Assembly: GCA_035771165.1 (NCBI GenBank)
Contig: JAWNZC010000174.1
Location: forward strand, 778,501 to 842,500
From: Paragorgia papillata
Lineage: Eukaryota > Cnidaria > Anthozoa > Scleralcyonacea > Coralliidae
Reading direction: 5' to 3'
Length of the DNA: 64,000 nucleotides
Shown here: one piece after another, positions 32,926 to 43,589 of the stretch
How positions within the stretch are numbered: the stretch's first letter is position 1
Layout: the number at the start of each line of letters is the position of its first letter
Translations under genes and position numbers: made by a program
The notes under the pieces: model-generated
Seen by the model: only the letters and a program-made list of their open reading frames with translations
Database searches by the model: none
What the model was told of the DNA's origin: nothing

Positions 32926-33279
32926 GCTGACAATAAACAAGTCAGTTCATCCTGAGTCAACAGGTCGAAAGCTCAGCAATAAATAAACGTGGTGTTGCCA
33001 CAAATTCTCGCTTCTATTACAATTTATCACCATACAAACATTCATGCAAGAATGAATCAATTTTAATAAATTTTATTTGTCATTTTTTGTGCTTTATGTG
33101 TGTGCTGAAAGGCACGCATGCAACAGTTCATCTGCAATAACAACCCTTCCAATTGAAAGTTTAGTTGTGATGCTTCATAATGCATGCTATACATGTGTCA
33201 CACTTGTAATGTCATAGGTGTATGACAATTTCAAATTAAATATTAACTGATTTGAAACTTCTATTGCGATTTTCATTAA

Positions 33280-33900
33280 AGTGCATATGAAGCGAAAATT
33301 ACAAGTCCGTCTTATTTGAGAGTAGACTTAAAATGACAAAGTAACATCTTTTGCAGTTTTTCGTTTCTTTGCTTCGTTGTTGAGATATCTCAGTTTGTTT
33401 GATAAGCAAATTACCTTTATACCGAGCAGATTACCAAGTCTCCACCTGCCGAGTAAAATCGTCTGGCGTTAGCCAGAGTATAAATAATCTGGCGTTAGCC
33501 AGAGTAAAAATAATAAGTTGCCAAATGGCAACCGTGCCGGGTAAAGGGTTAAACAAATGGAATCGGAGGTTATATATCTTTGGTATTTTCAAATAATTAT
33601 AATCACTTGGAAATCTATATGTTTGGTGTTGTGGGAGAAACACGCCCAAATGCTTCCCTAGAATTAATTTGGTTTGAAAATACCAATAATAAATAACCTT
33701 CTCTGATAACTCATAGTCCAGAAGCACTGAACGAACATAAGCCCCCAATGCACATGTGATGTCAAAATGTTGGATTTGCATGTCAAACAAATTGAAATAT
33801 CTCAAAGACAAAGCAAGTGAACGAAAAACTGCAATTACAGAATGTTACTTTGTCATTTTAAGTGTTCTTTCAAATAAGACTTTCGTTTCATAGGCAATCT
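33280..33900. mobile_element. TTAA foldback element, copy D (right end decayed)
   Basis: TTAA at 33276-33279 precedes AGTGCATATGAAGCGAAAAT; the right arm ends TTTCGTTTCATAGGCAATCT without a clear TTAA. Arms share AACTGCAATTACAGAATGTT-like and TTTGTTTGA blocks. A tandem pair of the ATCTGGCGTTAGCCAGAGTA repeat (33450-33515) lies inside, probably a later insertion. Confidence 0.72.
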
Positions 33901-34139
33901 AAAGGCTTATAAAAATAATTACAAAATTGATTGTTTGGGACAAGTTTTAGACTTTTTTGACAGTGTATTACTGACAAAACTTGCGTCAACTAATTATTAC
34001 AAATTTAAAAAAAAAGGTTTATAAATTATGCTAGCTCGGATATGAGAATTAAGTGCAAATATTCTATGAGCATATAACTACGATTCAAATATTCTATGAG
34101 TATATAACTACGATTTGCGTTCAAGCGTTTGGCGAATAA

Positions 34140-34560
34140 CTATAGTTGTTTTCAGGTTTCTCAAACAAACGTTGTCCAGTTAATGACAAATATACGTTTG
34201 ACAGATCAAATCAATTACGAATAAGGGGTGTAACTTTCCGTTGTCAATTCTTGTCATCGTTCTTTTCACACGGCTGCGTTTGCTTGGCATGACTTGTCTT
34301 TGGCTTATTTTAACTTGTCCTGGCTAGGTCAGAAAAGAGTAGTTCACTTCGATGACCTGCCGAACGCATTTATTTTGTACTCCATGTTTGCCGTGGCCCG
34401 TCGGAGAAAATATCAACACAACGTTGAAACTTGAAACGGAAGCAATAACAACGGAAAGTTACACGCCCTATTCGTCATTGATTTGACCTGTCAAACGTAT
34501 AGTTGTCATTGGACAACGTTTGTTTCAAAACCTGAAAACAACTAGTTATTAACTAATATC
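34140..34560. repeat. Foldback of about 400 bp
   Basis: GTTGTTTTCAGGTTTCTCAA, ACAAACGTTGTCCAGTTAATG and ACGTTTGACAGATCAAATCA are mirrored by TGATTTGACCTGTCAAACGT, CATTGGACAACGTTTGTTTC and AAAACCTGAAAACAAC. The spacer is not coding. No target duplication was determined. Confidence 0.75.
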
Positions 34561-34609
34561 ATTAATCATTATTCTCCGCAATAATTCTATTACATTCTTG
34601 TGAGCTATT

Positions 34610-34720
34610 TTACTCAGAAAATCTCCTGCGTGAACTCCCAAGCCAGAATCGAACTCACAGCCTTCCTTCGGAACGCCGGGGGATTCTTTAACCAAAGAGC
34701 TATAGAGACTCAGATAGTTT
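34610..34720 (-). repeat. tRNA-derived SINE-like segment
   Basis: The minus strand reads TAGCTCTTTGGTTAAAG (A-box-like) and, about 35 nt later, GTGAGTTCGATTCTGGC (B-box-like). The intervening arms do not make a convincing tRNA cloverleaf, so this is a SINE remnant rather than a functional tRNA gene. Confidence 0.5.
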
Positions 34721-34884
34721 GAATGTAGGCACTTGACTTTGCTGTATGACATATACCGCAACAGTATGTGCAAGTATATATATGTTTGTTAGTCTAGGTT
34801 TGTAGAAGTAGTAAAGTTTTCACAAGTGTTGCTGTACAAGCCGTCGTAAGTTGTTAACACTCAGGGCTCAGGGAAACTCAGAGC

Positions 34885-35620
34885 TCTACACCTTTTTCAG
34901 CTCAAATTCAGAAACTTCCAAACGAATTTCAGACACTTCCAAATGATATTCAGATTGTCCAAATGAATTTCAGACATTTTCAAATGAATTTCAGACATTT
35001 TTAAATGAATTTTAGCCATTTCCAAATGATATTCAGATTTTCCAAATGATATTCAGATTTTCCAAATGATATTCAGATTTTCCAAATGATATTCAGATTT
35101 TCCAAATGAATTTCAGATTTTCCAAATGATATTCAGACATTTCCAAATGAATTTCAGACATTTCCAAAATGAAGCGAGAGGCTAAAGTTCGCTTGAATAG
35201 TAAATAGTTCGGATCAGCTGAGGGAACACATACACCTTTTGCCCTGCAATTACTCAATAAAAAACATTCAATTGCACTCATTGAAATAAAAATAGCACTT
35301 TATGTAATAAATGCTATGGTGTTACAGAAGCGTTATTGAATGTCGTTTCGCGCTAATGAATAAAGTGCTATTGTTATTTCAACGAATGCAATTGAATGTT
35401 TTTTATTGAGTAATGCAGGGCAAAAGATGTACATGTATGTGTTCCCTCAACTGATCCGAACTATTTACTGTTCAAGCGAACTTTAGCCTCTCGCTTCATT
35501 TTGGAAATGTCTGAAATTCATTTGGAAATGTCTGAAATTCATTTGGACAATCTGAATATCATTTGAAAGTGTCTGAAATTCGTTTGGAAGTTTCTGAATT
35601 TGACCTGAAAAAGGTGTAGA
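34885..35620. mobile_element. Long palindrome with an expanded minisatellite in one arm
   Basis: The left arm (CTACACCTTTTTCAGCTCAA onward) and right arm (...CTGAAAAAGGTGTAG) are inverted, and the central 400 bp is also mirrored (AAAGTTCGCTTGAATAGTAA; CAATTGAATG). The left arm has roughly a dozen units of TTCCAAATGATATTCAGA type at 34910-35168, while the right arm has about five at 35497-35600. The centre contains GGGAACACATACACCTTTTG and complement. Confidence 0.85.
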
Positions 35621-35700
35621 CGGGAGTTGAACCCGCAACCTTCCAAATCCTTGCGAATGCTTCCGAATCCTGGCTAGCATACGGAAGATTGCGGATTCGG
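35616..35700 (-). repeat. tRNA-like B-box segment
   Basis: The minus strand reads GGTTGCGGGTTCAACTCCCG directly upstream of the palindrome arm. It looks like the 3' half of a tRNA-derived SINE. No complete tRNA fold is apparent. Confidence 0.4.
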
Positions 35701-36119
35701 TTGTTGTATTTCACAAGTGCGGTCTATCTCACCAGTGTGGACTTTCCACATTCGTAATCTTGTGGTTCCCCTGAGCAAAATTGCAATATAGCTTGACGTT
35801 CCAAAATTTCATCATTGGACTTTTTCGATGTCAAATTTGATAACTATAGTTACTTACAGAAAGTCAGGTGGAAAAAAGGAATGAACTTTTGGAAAGAAAC
35901 AGTGCTTATACACCACGCATCTATGCCGCACTTAATTCTGTTTATTATTGCGCAAAATCTGTAAATATACAAGAAATTGAGAGCAAACTTTGAGAGCAAA
36001 AAGTCCATGAATATAATTTTGGAACAACAAGATATGTATAAATATTGCACATTTGCTCAGAAGAGCCCAAAGATTATGAAGATGTAAAATACCCACATAT
36101 GGGTGATCGAGATACCCAC

Positions 36120-36205
36120 TCAAATAATCTGAGTCCAAGTAACAATGGTTAGAGCGTCTCATCGACAATCAGAATTGAATATTGTGGATTCAAGTCCCGC
36201 TTTAT
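36120..36205 (+). repeat. tRNA-like SINE remnant
   Basis: CAATGGTTAGAGCGTCTC (A-box-like) is followed by GTGGATTCAAGTCCCGC (B-box-like) with about 37 nt between. It runs into a copy of the TCTGGTGTTAGACATGCAGA repeat at 36215-36285. Cloverleaf arms are not convincing. Confidence 0.45.
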
Positions 36206-36873
36206 AGCCCTTGACGAGTAAAACCGTCTGGTGTTAGACATGCAGAGTAAAAAGATAAAGTTGTTCACAACAATGCGAATGAAAGAGTTCAATCAGCAGT
36301 GTGTTTCACCATAGTTAATAGACATGGTTTCGAAACCCGGCAAACTTCAAAGCAGTTAACAATCAAGCTACGATTCATGTTGAAAGGTAATGCATGAAGG
36401 TGCCCAATCCTTTGTTTTAGGTTTATTAATATTTAAACAGTACGGTTGAGTGATTGAACCCAAACGTTGCTATTGGATGATTGCTTCATTATACAGAAAA
36501 CACAATATGTTCAGTAACCGTGAAAGTGCAAAAATTTCCATAAACCTGAACAAAAACATAAAACAATGACTTTCATGCTGGCTTTCTGAGATGTCTCCCC
36601 ATGATTAGTAAAATGTTTGGCGTTTGACAGAGTAAAAAGATAAAGTTGTTCCACGACATCAGTGCGATTTATAGGGTTAGGAGCTCAGAATTTTTTCTGA
36701 GTAAAATAGCACGAAGAACATTTAATACACCCAATCAACTAATTATGTCAGAAACCATACTACTATAGTGAATGGTGCTTAACTGTGAATGTTTCCCTGG
36801 AATGGATTAATGTGTCATTTATTCCAATACCAAAAATATTTACTGTCGATGCATGTGTGAGTAGAAATTTCCT

Positions 36874-37169
36874 CTAGTCTTTCGATCCCTCCCCATTCTC
36901 CTTGCAGTCAGACCGCTTACGAAAAGTAAGGGAAGATGAAAATATTCAGAATCTCGACTGACCGAGTGATGGTCCATTATTTAGAAACTCGTGTCCGAGT
37001 CCATTTTTACACTTTCCACACCGTACTTTATAAGCGGTCGAGCCTTCCCTATGTTTGATTACACTGTCACTGTGGATAGTGGACGTGAAAGCAGGCCATG
37101 GACTCGAATGGGAGTATTTCTTTGTGCTGTTAAACAATTCATGACCACATTTTGCACACACATAGATTC
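36874..37169 (-). CDS. MSRB1: MSRB1 last exon, selenoprotein methionine-R-sulfoxide reductase
   Basis: From the acceptor TTGTTAG the exon reads [18 protein letters not shown], then [34 protein letters not shown] and GQSRF, followed by TGA (36946-36948) and then [20 protein letters not shown] and SKD before TAG (36874-36876). In animal MSRB1 the catalytic residue in GQSRF-U-IFSSSL is selenocysteine, encoded by TGA, so the reading continues through it. The two CxxC pairs bind zinc. The enzyme reduces methionine-R-sulfoxide in cytosol and nucleus. The exon has 97 codons including Sec plus the stop. A SECIS element is required downstream; none was convincing by eye in 36500-36873. Confidence 0.93.
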
Positions 37170-37457
37170 CTAACAATACATTAAGAAAATAAAAGCATCA
37201 TTATCCGATCATCTTTTTTCGTCAGGTCGCAAACCTGCAAGTCTTCCAGATTGTCTGGGAGACTCCCAGATTCTGGATCTCCCATGCAGGCTCGATTCCC
37301 AGCGGTCTCCCAGGCCCCGGTAATTACCTTCCCCCGGTAATTACCTTCCCGGAAAGTGACGGCTGAACGCGAGCCGCAGAACGTGTCTTTGACGTTTTGC
37401 ACCAATTAATTTCACGATATCAAAAACCACAGAAGCTGACTGAAATATTAATTACTT

Positions 37458-37605
37458 ATTGACCTCGCTTGTTCGGTCTGTACTAGTGAAATATCGGAAC
37501 CAATGTTTTTGTAGTACGGACAGGGACAAGCGCAGCGAGTTGAGGTCTGTGCAAAAAACAGAGGTCCGATATTTCACTAGTACAGACCGAACAAGCGAGG
37601 TCAAT
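37458..37605. repeat. Palindrome with GACCTCGCTTGTTCGGTCTG arms
   Basis: ATTGACCTCGCTTGTTCGGT and CTGTACTAGTGAAATATCGG are mirrored perfectly on the right. Related to 17079-17182. It lies in the MSRB1 intron, about 290 bp upstream of the last exon. Confidence 0.85.
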
Positions 37606-37938
37606 ATGTAGTTTACTATACGGCTTTGCTGAGATAATTATTAGTATTTAACTTAAAATTATTAGAGGCATGAAATGACACAAATTTGTCATCCAACATG
37701 GTGGCCAAAAACAAAATACACTTAGATAGCGTAAAACGTCATAATTCCTGCTAAAACTTGACATGAACAATATCAAACTAACTCGTGACATGTTTTTTTT
37801 TTGTGATTTGAGTGCAAAAATTGCTTTTGAAGATTTAATACATGCATAAAACCTCCATTCTGATCACGTGACCAGCTACAATGTTGCTTTTTTCTCTAAA
37901 ACAATGCAAGTTTTGAAAATCAAAATTTCAACATTTTG

Positions 37939-38330
37939 CCTCGTTTACACGATGGCGGTACAATTTGAAAACGGAACAAAGTCATGCAAAATCATGCAAT
38001 TTAGGCCTTGTGCTTACACGATACCGGCACAAAAATGACATGAAAACGGCACAAAATGAAGACGGGTTCCCTGACGGCATGAAATGAAAACGGAACACTA
38101 ACCGGTACCGTGTAAACGCCCGTGCCGTAACAGTTTGATGACGGTAATCACGATATATACGACCACAGTATTCGAGTCAGCAGTATTCACAAAGTCTTCT
38201 CAATTCTCATTGGAAGAGAATAGTCACATGCTAACCCGTCATTATATTATACCGGCAACATTTTGGCCTGTATTTACACACCGGCATGATTGTTCCGTTT
38301 TCAAATTGTACCGGCATCGTGTAAACGCGG
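37939..38330. mobile_element. Foldback MITE with CGTTTACACGATG termini
   Basis: CCTCGTTTACACGATGGCGG and TACAATTTGAAAACGGAACA are mirrored by TTGTTCCGTTTTCAAATTGT and ACCGGCATCGTGTAAACGCG. The interior has further ACGGCACAAAATGA/CATGAAA words. The target duplication is unclear. Confidence 0.8.
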
Positions 38331-38420
38331 GGTCTAAAACACCAAGCTATATGCTATTTTAAGACAATTTAGATCACGTGACCTCTTAGTGCAAGTCACC
38401 TATTAAACTATTTTGGTCAT

Positions 38421-39966
38421 AGGCTGATGCGGATTGAAAAAATACCGAATACCGATACCGGGAAAAAATACCGATATATCGATATTTCACCGCAACAGAA
38501 ACTTAATGTGTATTGAGCCTATAATTTCCACCAAGCGAAAAAAACAAAAAAAACTTTGCCGATTTTCGTGGTGTAAATCTAGCGCCTATCATCGCATTGA
38601 CATCAGCAGTGGAAGAGACGGAGACACAGAGTGAAGAAGCTTATTGTTTCTTTTTGTCTTTAGGAGCTGTATGAGTTAGTAATTTGTCTTGAGATGAGAT
38701 GAGACACGAGATTGCAAGTGTTGCTTCCCTTATTCTCAGGGGCGCACATTAGGGTGGTGTGTGTGTGTGTGGGGGGGGGGAGGGAGGGGAGGGGTGACAC
38801 CCCCCCCCCCCCCCACCCCCCCAACAATTGAGAGTCGGTTGAAAAAGTCCGTCCCGAATTGTCGATCCGACTACCTTTTCAGTCCATCTTGACCGTCCGG
38901 TGTGATGGTTTTGGAAACTTGATCATGAGGAAATGAGTTTAAGGAGAGATGGTCGTTAAGCTTATCAGATAGACTGATCCAGAGTATCAAACCATTCCGA
39001 TTTCCTCGGGTATTTATCTGATTTTGCTTCAAAATCCCGAATCCCGACGCGACCTCAATTGCGATACTGAAGAAAAATCCCGATTTTATAGATCTTGTCT
39101 TCAATTGGGATTTTTTATATCCCCCCCGATAGAGGTCTGTTTCCATATACCTGGGAAAGTACTTGTTTTAGGGCTGTACTCCATAGTGTTGGCTCACGGA
39201 AATTCAAAATAACTTTGACAAACTTTTAAAATATTTAATTTTAAACCTAATTCCTCCACGTTGATTCATAGGAGCATGATAAATTTAATTTGAGTAGGTG
39301 ATGTAGTATGGGATTTCTCGAGCTTTAACTCGGTACGCTACCTCCGCAGATGTTCTTAATTTATTTGCACCCCCTTATGAAAGAAAGAAGCTGGGAAATA
39401 AATGCCCGTCAGTGTGGAGAAGGTAGCTCGGTAAATATGTCAGTTTTCATTTTTTTATGGAAAAAAGCGTAAAATGACAATCAATTTACCGTGCCTTTTT
39501 GACCGAAATATTGGCCTGAGAGTGCTGGAAATGGTGTTTCAGGGCATCCAAATTTCAAAATTTTCATGAAGGGCATGCCCCCAAACCCCTCTAGATAGCT
39601 TTGACACTACTGATAAAAAAGTGTCGGTCCCAGAATGAAAATCATCCCCCCAAAAGAAGTTTGATCCCGCAGATTGACACGTACGATCGTCTTTTTCCTT
39701 CTTGAAATAATTCCAACTTCGGCACTTCGGTTTGGCATATTGTAAACTAGTAATATTTTACCTTCAGACGCAAGAGACGTAAGAAACGAGATGTTGAGTG
39801 ACTGTTTCAATATAGCACTGGCATGCATGCACTGCATCTGTTGCGTATGCTCTTTATATATTAGCGCTTTAAATAGTATTATCGGTATATCGATATTTGA
39901 AAATTGAAATATCGAGTAATCGGTATTTGAAAACACCCGATAATAATCGATATACCGCATCAGCCT
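38421..39966. mobile_element. Non-autonomous DNA transposon with AGGCTGATGCGG termini
   Basis: Inverted termini AGGCTGATGCGG and CCGCATCAGCCT; adjacent ATACCGATAT/ATATCGGTAT words are repeated at both ends. Flanks ATTTTGGTCAT and ATTTTGTCAT differ by a single inserted base. The 1.5-kb interior contains a (TG)n(G)n(C)n stretch near 38755-38822 and no recognisable transposase. Confidence 0.78.
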
Positions 39967-39984
39967 ATTTTGTCATTGGTGAAA

Positions 39985-40172
39985 TAAAAGTAGTGTGCTG
40001 CGTAGGCAGTGTTGAAACAACAATCGAAATATAGTAAGGTTTGATATACTGCCGAAACAGAGAACGTAGGAGTCTAACGTTTCGAGCGAAGGCCCTTTCG
40101 CTCGAAACGTTAGACTCCTACGTTCTCTGTTTCGGCAGTATATCTAACCTTATACTATATTTCGATTATTTG
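39985..40172. repeat. Dispersed GCGTAGGCAG repeat, copy 3, in palindromic form
   Basis: The same block as 143-262 is followed directly by its own inverted right half: CGTTTCGAGCGAAGGCCC | TTTCGCTCGAAACGTTAGAC ... CTGTTTCGGCAGTATATC. The result is a head-to-head palindrome of about 140 bp centred near 40094. Confidence 0.75.
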
Positions 40173-40416
40173 GTCAGTGACTGGCTGTTATTTTAAAGTT
40201 ACCTATTTTATATACGTAATTAATATTGAGTTTAAATCGCAACAAAATCTCTAATATTTAATCCATTTGTCACAAGTGCATTTCATGACTTGTATATTGT
40301 ATCATGAAAGAAAGGCTTGGTTCTCGAAATGTAGAAATAAAATAGGTTTAAAAAGCTTGGAGTGGGATTTATATACGAACACATAAGACAGAATTAAAAG
40401 TTCTTCAGAAAAATTA

Positions 40417-40896
40417 GGGACCTGTCATTAAATACGGAGAGGAGGGGGGGGGGGGGGGGGGGGGCTGGAGGATAAATTAGGGGGTCCCGATAATTTTCTC
40501 AATTGCGAAGGGGGGTTCCAAATATTTTTTTATGAAAAAGGGGGGTCTTCATTTTTTTTCAACAGAATGCAGAAGGATGGAGACTAATTCTTACAAACAT
40601 TTCAATATATTTTACATTATAACGGATTTTCATAATGAACAATATACCAACTATAAACATAAAACATACATGTAGGTAGATTAACACAATAAGAAAAATC
40701 ATGAAAAATATGTTGATAGTATTTCTATCAAATGATGAATGTTGGGGGAGGGGTCTGGAAATTTTAAGTTAACCAGGGGGCCTGGAAGAATTTTAAAAAC
40801 AAATTATCCTCCAGCCCCCTCCCCAACCTCGTACCCAGGGTCTTATACCCTGGGTACGAGGTTGCCCCCTCCCCTTCATATTTTACGACTGGCCCC
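40417..40896. mobile_element. MITE with TTA duplication, Harbinger-like, G-rich
   Basis: GGGACCTGTCATTAAATACG at the left end is mirrored by TATTTTACGACTGGCCCC, with TTA on both sides (40414-40416, 40897-40899). A G run of about 20 (40442-40464) and a second inverted pair (CTGGAGGATAAATT / AATTATCCTCCAG) follow. It hosts the 41-bp element at 40824. Confidence 0.72.
40824..40864. mobile_element. 41-bp M5-family element reduced to its two termini
   Basis: The 18-bp arm CAACCTCGTACCCAGGGT, a 5-nt loop and the perfect inverse arm make up the whole element. It is flanked by perfect 9-bp duplications CCCCCTCCC (40815-40823, 40865-40873). The arm equals the terminus of the 1,029-bp element at 52406-53434 and the duplication length is the same. 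Confidence 0.88.
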
Positions 40897-40999
40897 TTAA
40901 TATAAAATTTTTGATTTCCAAACGTCTTAATTCTTCAGTGGAGGCTTTTTTTCTACTCCACTGAAAACGTCTTCACCAGCAAAACGTTCGGAAATTAAA

Positions 41000-41420
41000 G
41001 ATTTTTTCCAAACCACTAGTGCTTGTATCATTTGATACAGAAAACAAATAGAGCTATTAGTATTCTGTGTCATTCGTATAGGTATAACAGCATGGTTTTG
41101 AGTGCAATTTGGAAAAAACATGCACAAGTGAGCTTTTTCAAAGACTATCAAAATAGCAACGGTCCGAAGAACAAGTCAGTGCTACTTGAGGTCTTTGAAA
41201 AACTCATGAGGGCGTGTTTTTTTCTCTCAAACGTTTTTCTCATATGTAGCATCTAGTACGTGTAACCTCTTCTAGTCTTCTTGCAGGAACTTTAATGACA
41301 ATATTAAAGCAAAATTCACTTTGTATTTCATCGAAATGTTCTTCGATGTTTTGGTCACCATATTGGGTTTTCTCGTGAAGGAAAAACCATACTTCAAAAT
41401 CCGCATAACAGCCATTCCAT
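41000..41420. other. MSRB1 intron sequence, nothing recognised
   Basis: Only short retroelement-like phrases (ACGTCTTCACCAGCAAAACG near 40967) are seen. No exon is supported. Confidence 0.4.
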
Positions 41421-42567
41421 TGTGACTCGCGTGACAAAGTCACAAAATTTTAAGGTTAAGAAGGTTTTTTTCTGCCACTTTTAATTTAGCACAAAGCAAA
41501 CTTGCTTTAGATAAGGAAGTCCTGGGGAGATAATTTAAGTAATATATTTAATTCCTAAAAATTTATATTTTAAGCCTTCAATTTAATGACTTGTGACTCG
41601 CGTGACGCCAGAAATGAGAAAGTTTCAATCATTGGCATTCTTATTTATTTTCCTGGCAACATATTAATTATATTTAAAAAACTCATTAATAATTCATGAG
41701 GAAAACACAAAGAAAAATCATAACCGTATCGTGGTTTTATATCTGATAAAATTTTCTCCTGATTTACATAAACTTTAGCTTTGATTTTCTCGCCTTAGAC
41801 AACGTTACTTTTCAAAATTACTACGCCAACGAACTTACCAAATGGTGATCGTTTTTTAAGCCATTCAAAACACTCGCAGAACGTGTTTTATCAGATCTAA
41901 AACACTCCTGCCCGTGTTTTAAATAGTACTTAATTTTAAGTTTTGTTAGACAAGATACAATGAGAATCCAGTGAAGTTTGAGCAAAAACATTTGTAGCTG
42001 ATAAAATAATGTTGCAAGTTTAATGTGACTCATGTGACATGTGGCGAATAACATAACAAAAAGCCAGTTTAAATGACAAAACGTCAATGGTTTTGTTTTC
42101 TCATTATTTGTTGGAGCCATTAATACCATTTGCAATAATAATTTAGAACAAGATGGACAACTGGAAGCATATTTTTAGAAATGCCACAGTACCCCAAGAT
42201 CTCTATATGAGAATTTGTATAAAATGGCTTTTAATAGTGTTAAAGCAGCCAAATCAATATCTTAAGAATAGAACTTGAATTAAATAAATCTATTTAACAT
42301 TCTGTTTTGATTTGTTCCTTGATCCACTCCATTTGACTGACATGAACATCTCAACACCTTTGAATTCTATTCTTGTGACTCGCGTGATGTGACTCACGTG
42401 ACGAACTTGAGGGTGATTTTTCTCTGAAACTACTGAAAATATTTTCTTAGATTTTGGGGGATTGGTTTCATTAAGTAAGAGTACCAAGTTGTGATAGACT
42501 TAAAGAAGTTGTTCAAATTGACAGGAAATGAGAATACTTTATGTGAAAATATTGTGACTCTCGTGAC
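41421..42567 (+). repeat. Six spaced copies of TGTGACTCGCGTGAC
   Basis: Copies at 41421-41435, 41592-41606, 42024-42038, 42374-42387 (last base lost), 42388-42402 and 42553-42567; consensus TGTGACTCRYGTGAC. Spacings are 171, 432, 350, 14 and 165 bp. The sequence between copies is AT-rich and not clearly alike. It may be a decayed satellite with a roughly 170-bp period or a binding-site cluster; it lies within the MSRB1 intron. Confidence 0.75.
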
Positions 42568-43403
42568 ACTAAAATGAGGGTGTTTTCACTGTGGGCTAAC
42601 ACAAAGCCGATACCTCATTTTGAAATTTAGAATTTGAAATAAGTTATTAAATAGCAGGCAAGTTGAATACGTAAAATAACGAAGAAATTTAGTTTTGATA
42701 CAAGAAATAGGACACTTTTCTTAAAAAGTAACAATATTTGTTCTAATCGATGCATAATAATCTGTTCTTATTTCTGTTCCCACAATGCCCATGGGTAATT
42801 GTGGTAATTTTTTTTGCACATTCCAGAAGGGCAAGGTATTGTAGCACCCAAAAATGGTATTGTAAGTGTTATTATGTTAATTTAATTTTTTTTCAACAAT
42901 GTGTCATTTCTGTGGCATGGCTGATAAGCATTTCATTGGCTTTCCGATAGTTTCTGGTTGTTTATTAGCCAATCAGAATGCTTAATACTCATTGAAATTT
43001 GCACTGTACATATTTCATTTCTCTGCACTGTGTTACACCTTTTCTGCACTGTATTACATTAAAATTTCACTCCTCTCGACCAATCAGGATGCAGTAATTT
43101 TGTCATGTATATTAAATAATTAGATTGACAGAATACTAATTGACCTATTAGTATACTGTATCAGTTAGAGACAGGCTAATGAGAATTTTGTTGTAAGCAT
43201 TGCCTCTGATTTCTGATTTAATCCTGATCTCTGGAGAGCATGTTGCCAAAACTTTATTATTTAATTAGTAGGTGCAGGATGTCAGTTGCTTTACATGTAT
43301 AAAGCAAAAGACAACTGATAAAGTTTAGTGTTCAAAAAGTAACTTACAGTGAGTAACAATGCCTCGTGTAAGACATTCCTTTACAGTGAAAAAGAAATTA
43401 TAC

Positions 43404-43454
43404 CTGGATGATATGGGGTAAATGCCCCCCTCCAGGTTTTGGGCCCAAATCCAC
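43404..43454 (-). CDS. MSRB1: Probable MSRB1 upstream exon
   Basis: A 51-bp segment between a good acceptor (GCGGGTATTTTGCAG) and donor (CCAG|GTATAA) reads GGFGPKTWRGAFTPYHP plus one base. That base joins the GA of the last exon to form GGA, giving ...[15 protein letters not shown]. Animal MSRB1 proteins have F-x-x-H-F-x-P-G-V/I-Y-V-C-A-K-C at this place, so phase and residues fit. The intron would be about 6.2 kb. The start codon exon further upstream was not found. Confidence 0.55.
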
Positions 43455-43589
43455 CTGCAAAATACCCGCACCAGTACAGTACACATATCAGCTATCTCAA
43501 CTCTCAAACAGTGAAATTGACTTTTTCTGACTAAATACAAATACAAGTCAGTACTCCGTATGTACAGGTCAGTACTCCGTATGTATAGG

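Noticed and set aside
34910..35168. CRISPR-like array of short repeats
   Set aside because: Units are contiguous, imperfect, without spacers, and in one arm of a eukaryotic palindrome; it is a minisatellite.
36500..36873. SECIS candidates for MSRB1 (ATGA at about 36818 with AAA and a later CTGA)
   Set aside because: The stems on both sides of the candidate core do not pair; no claim made.
38871..39146. 91-codon minus-strand frame
   Set aside because: Inside the AGGCTGATGCGG element, no domain, and no splice or start context.
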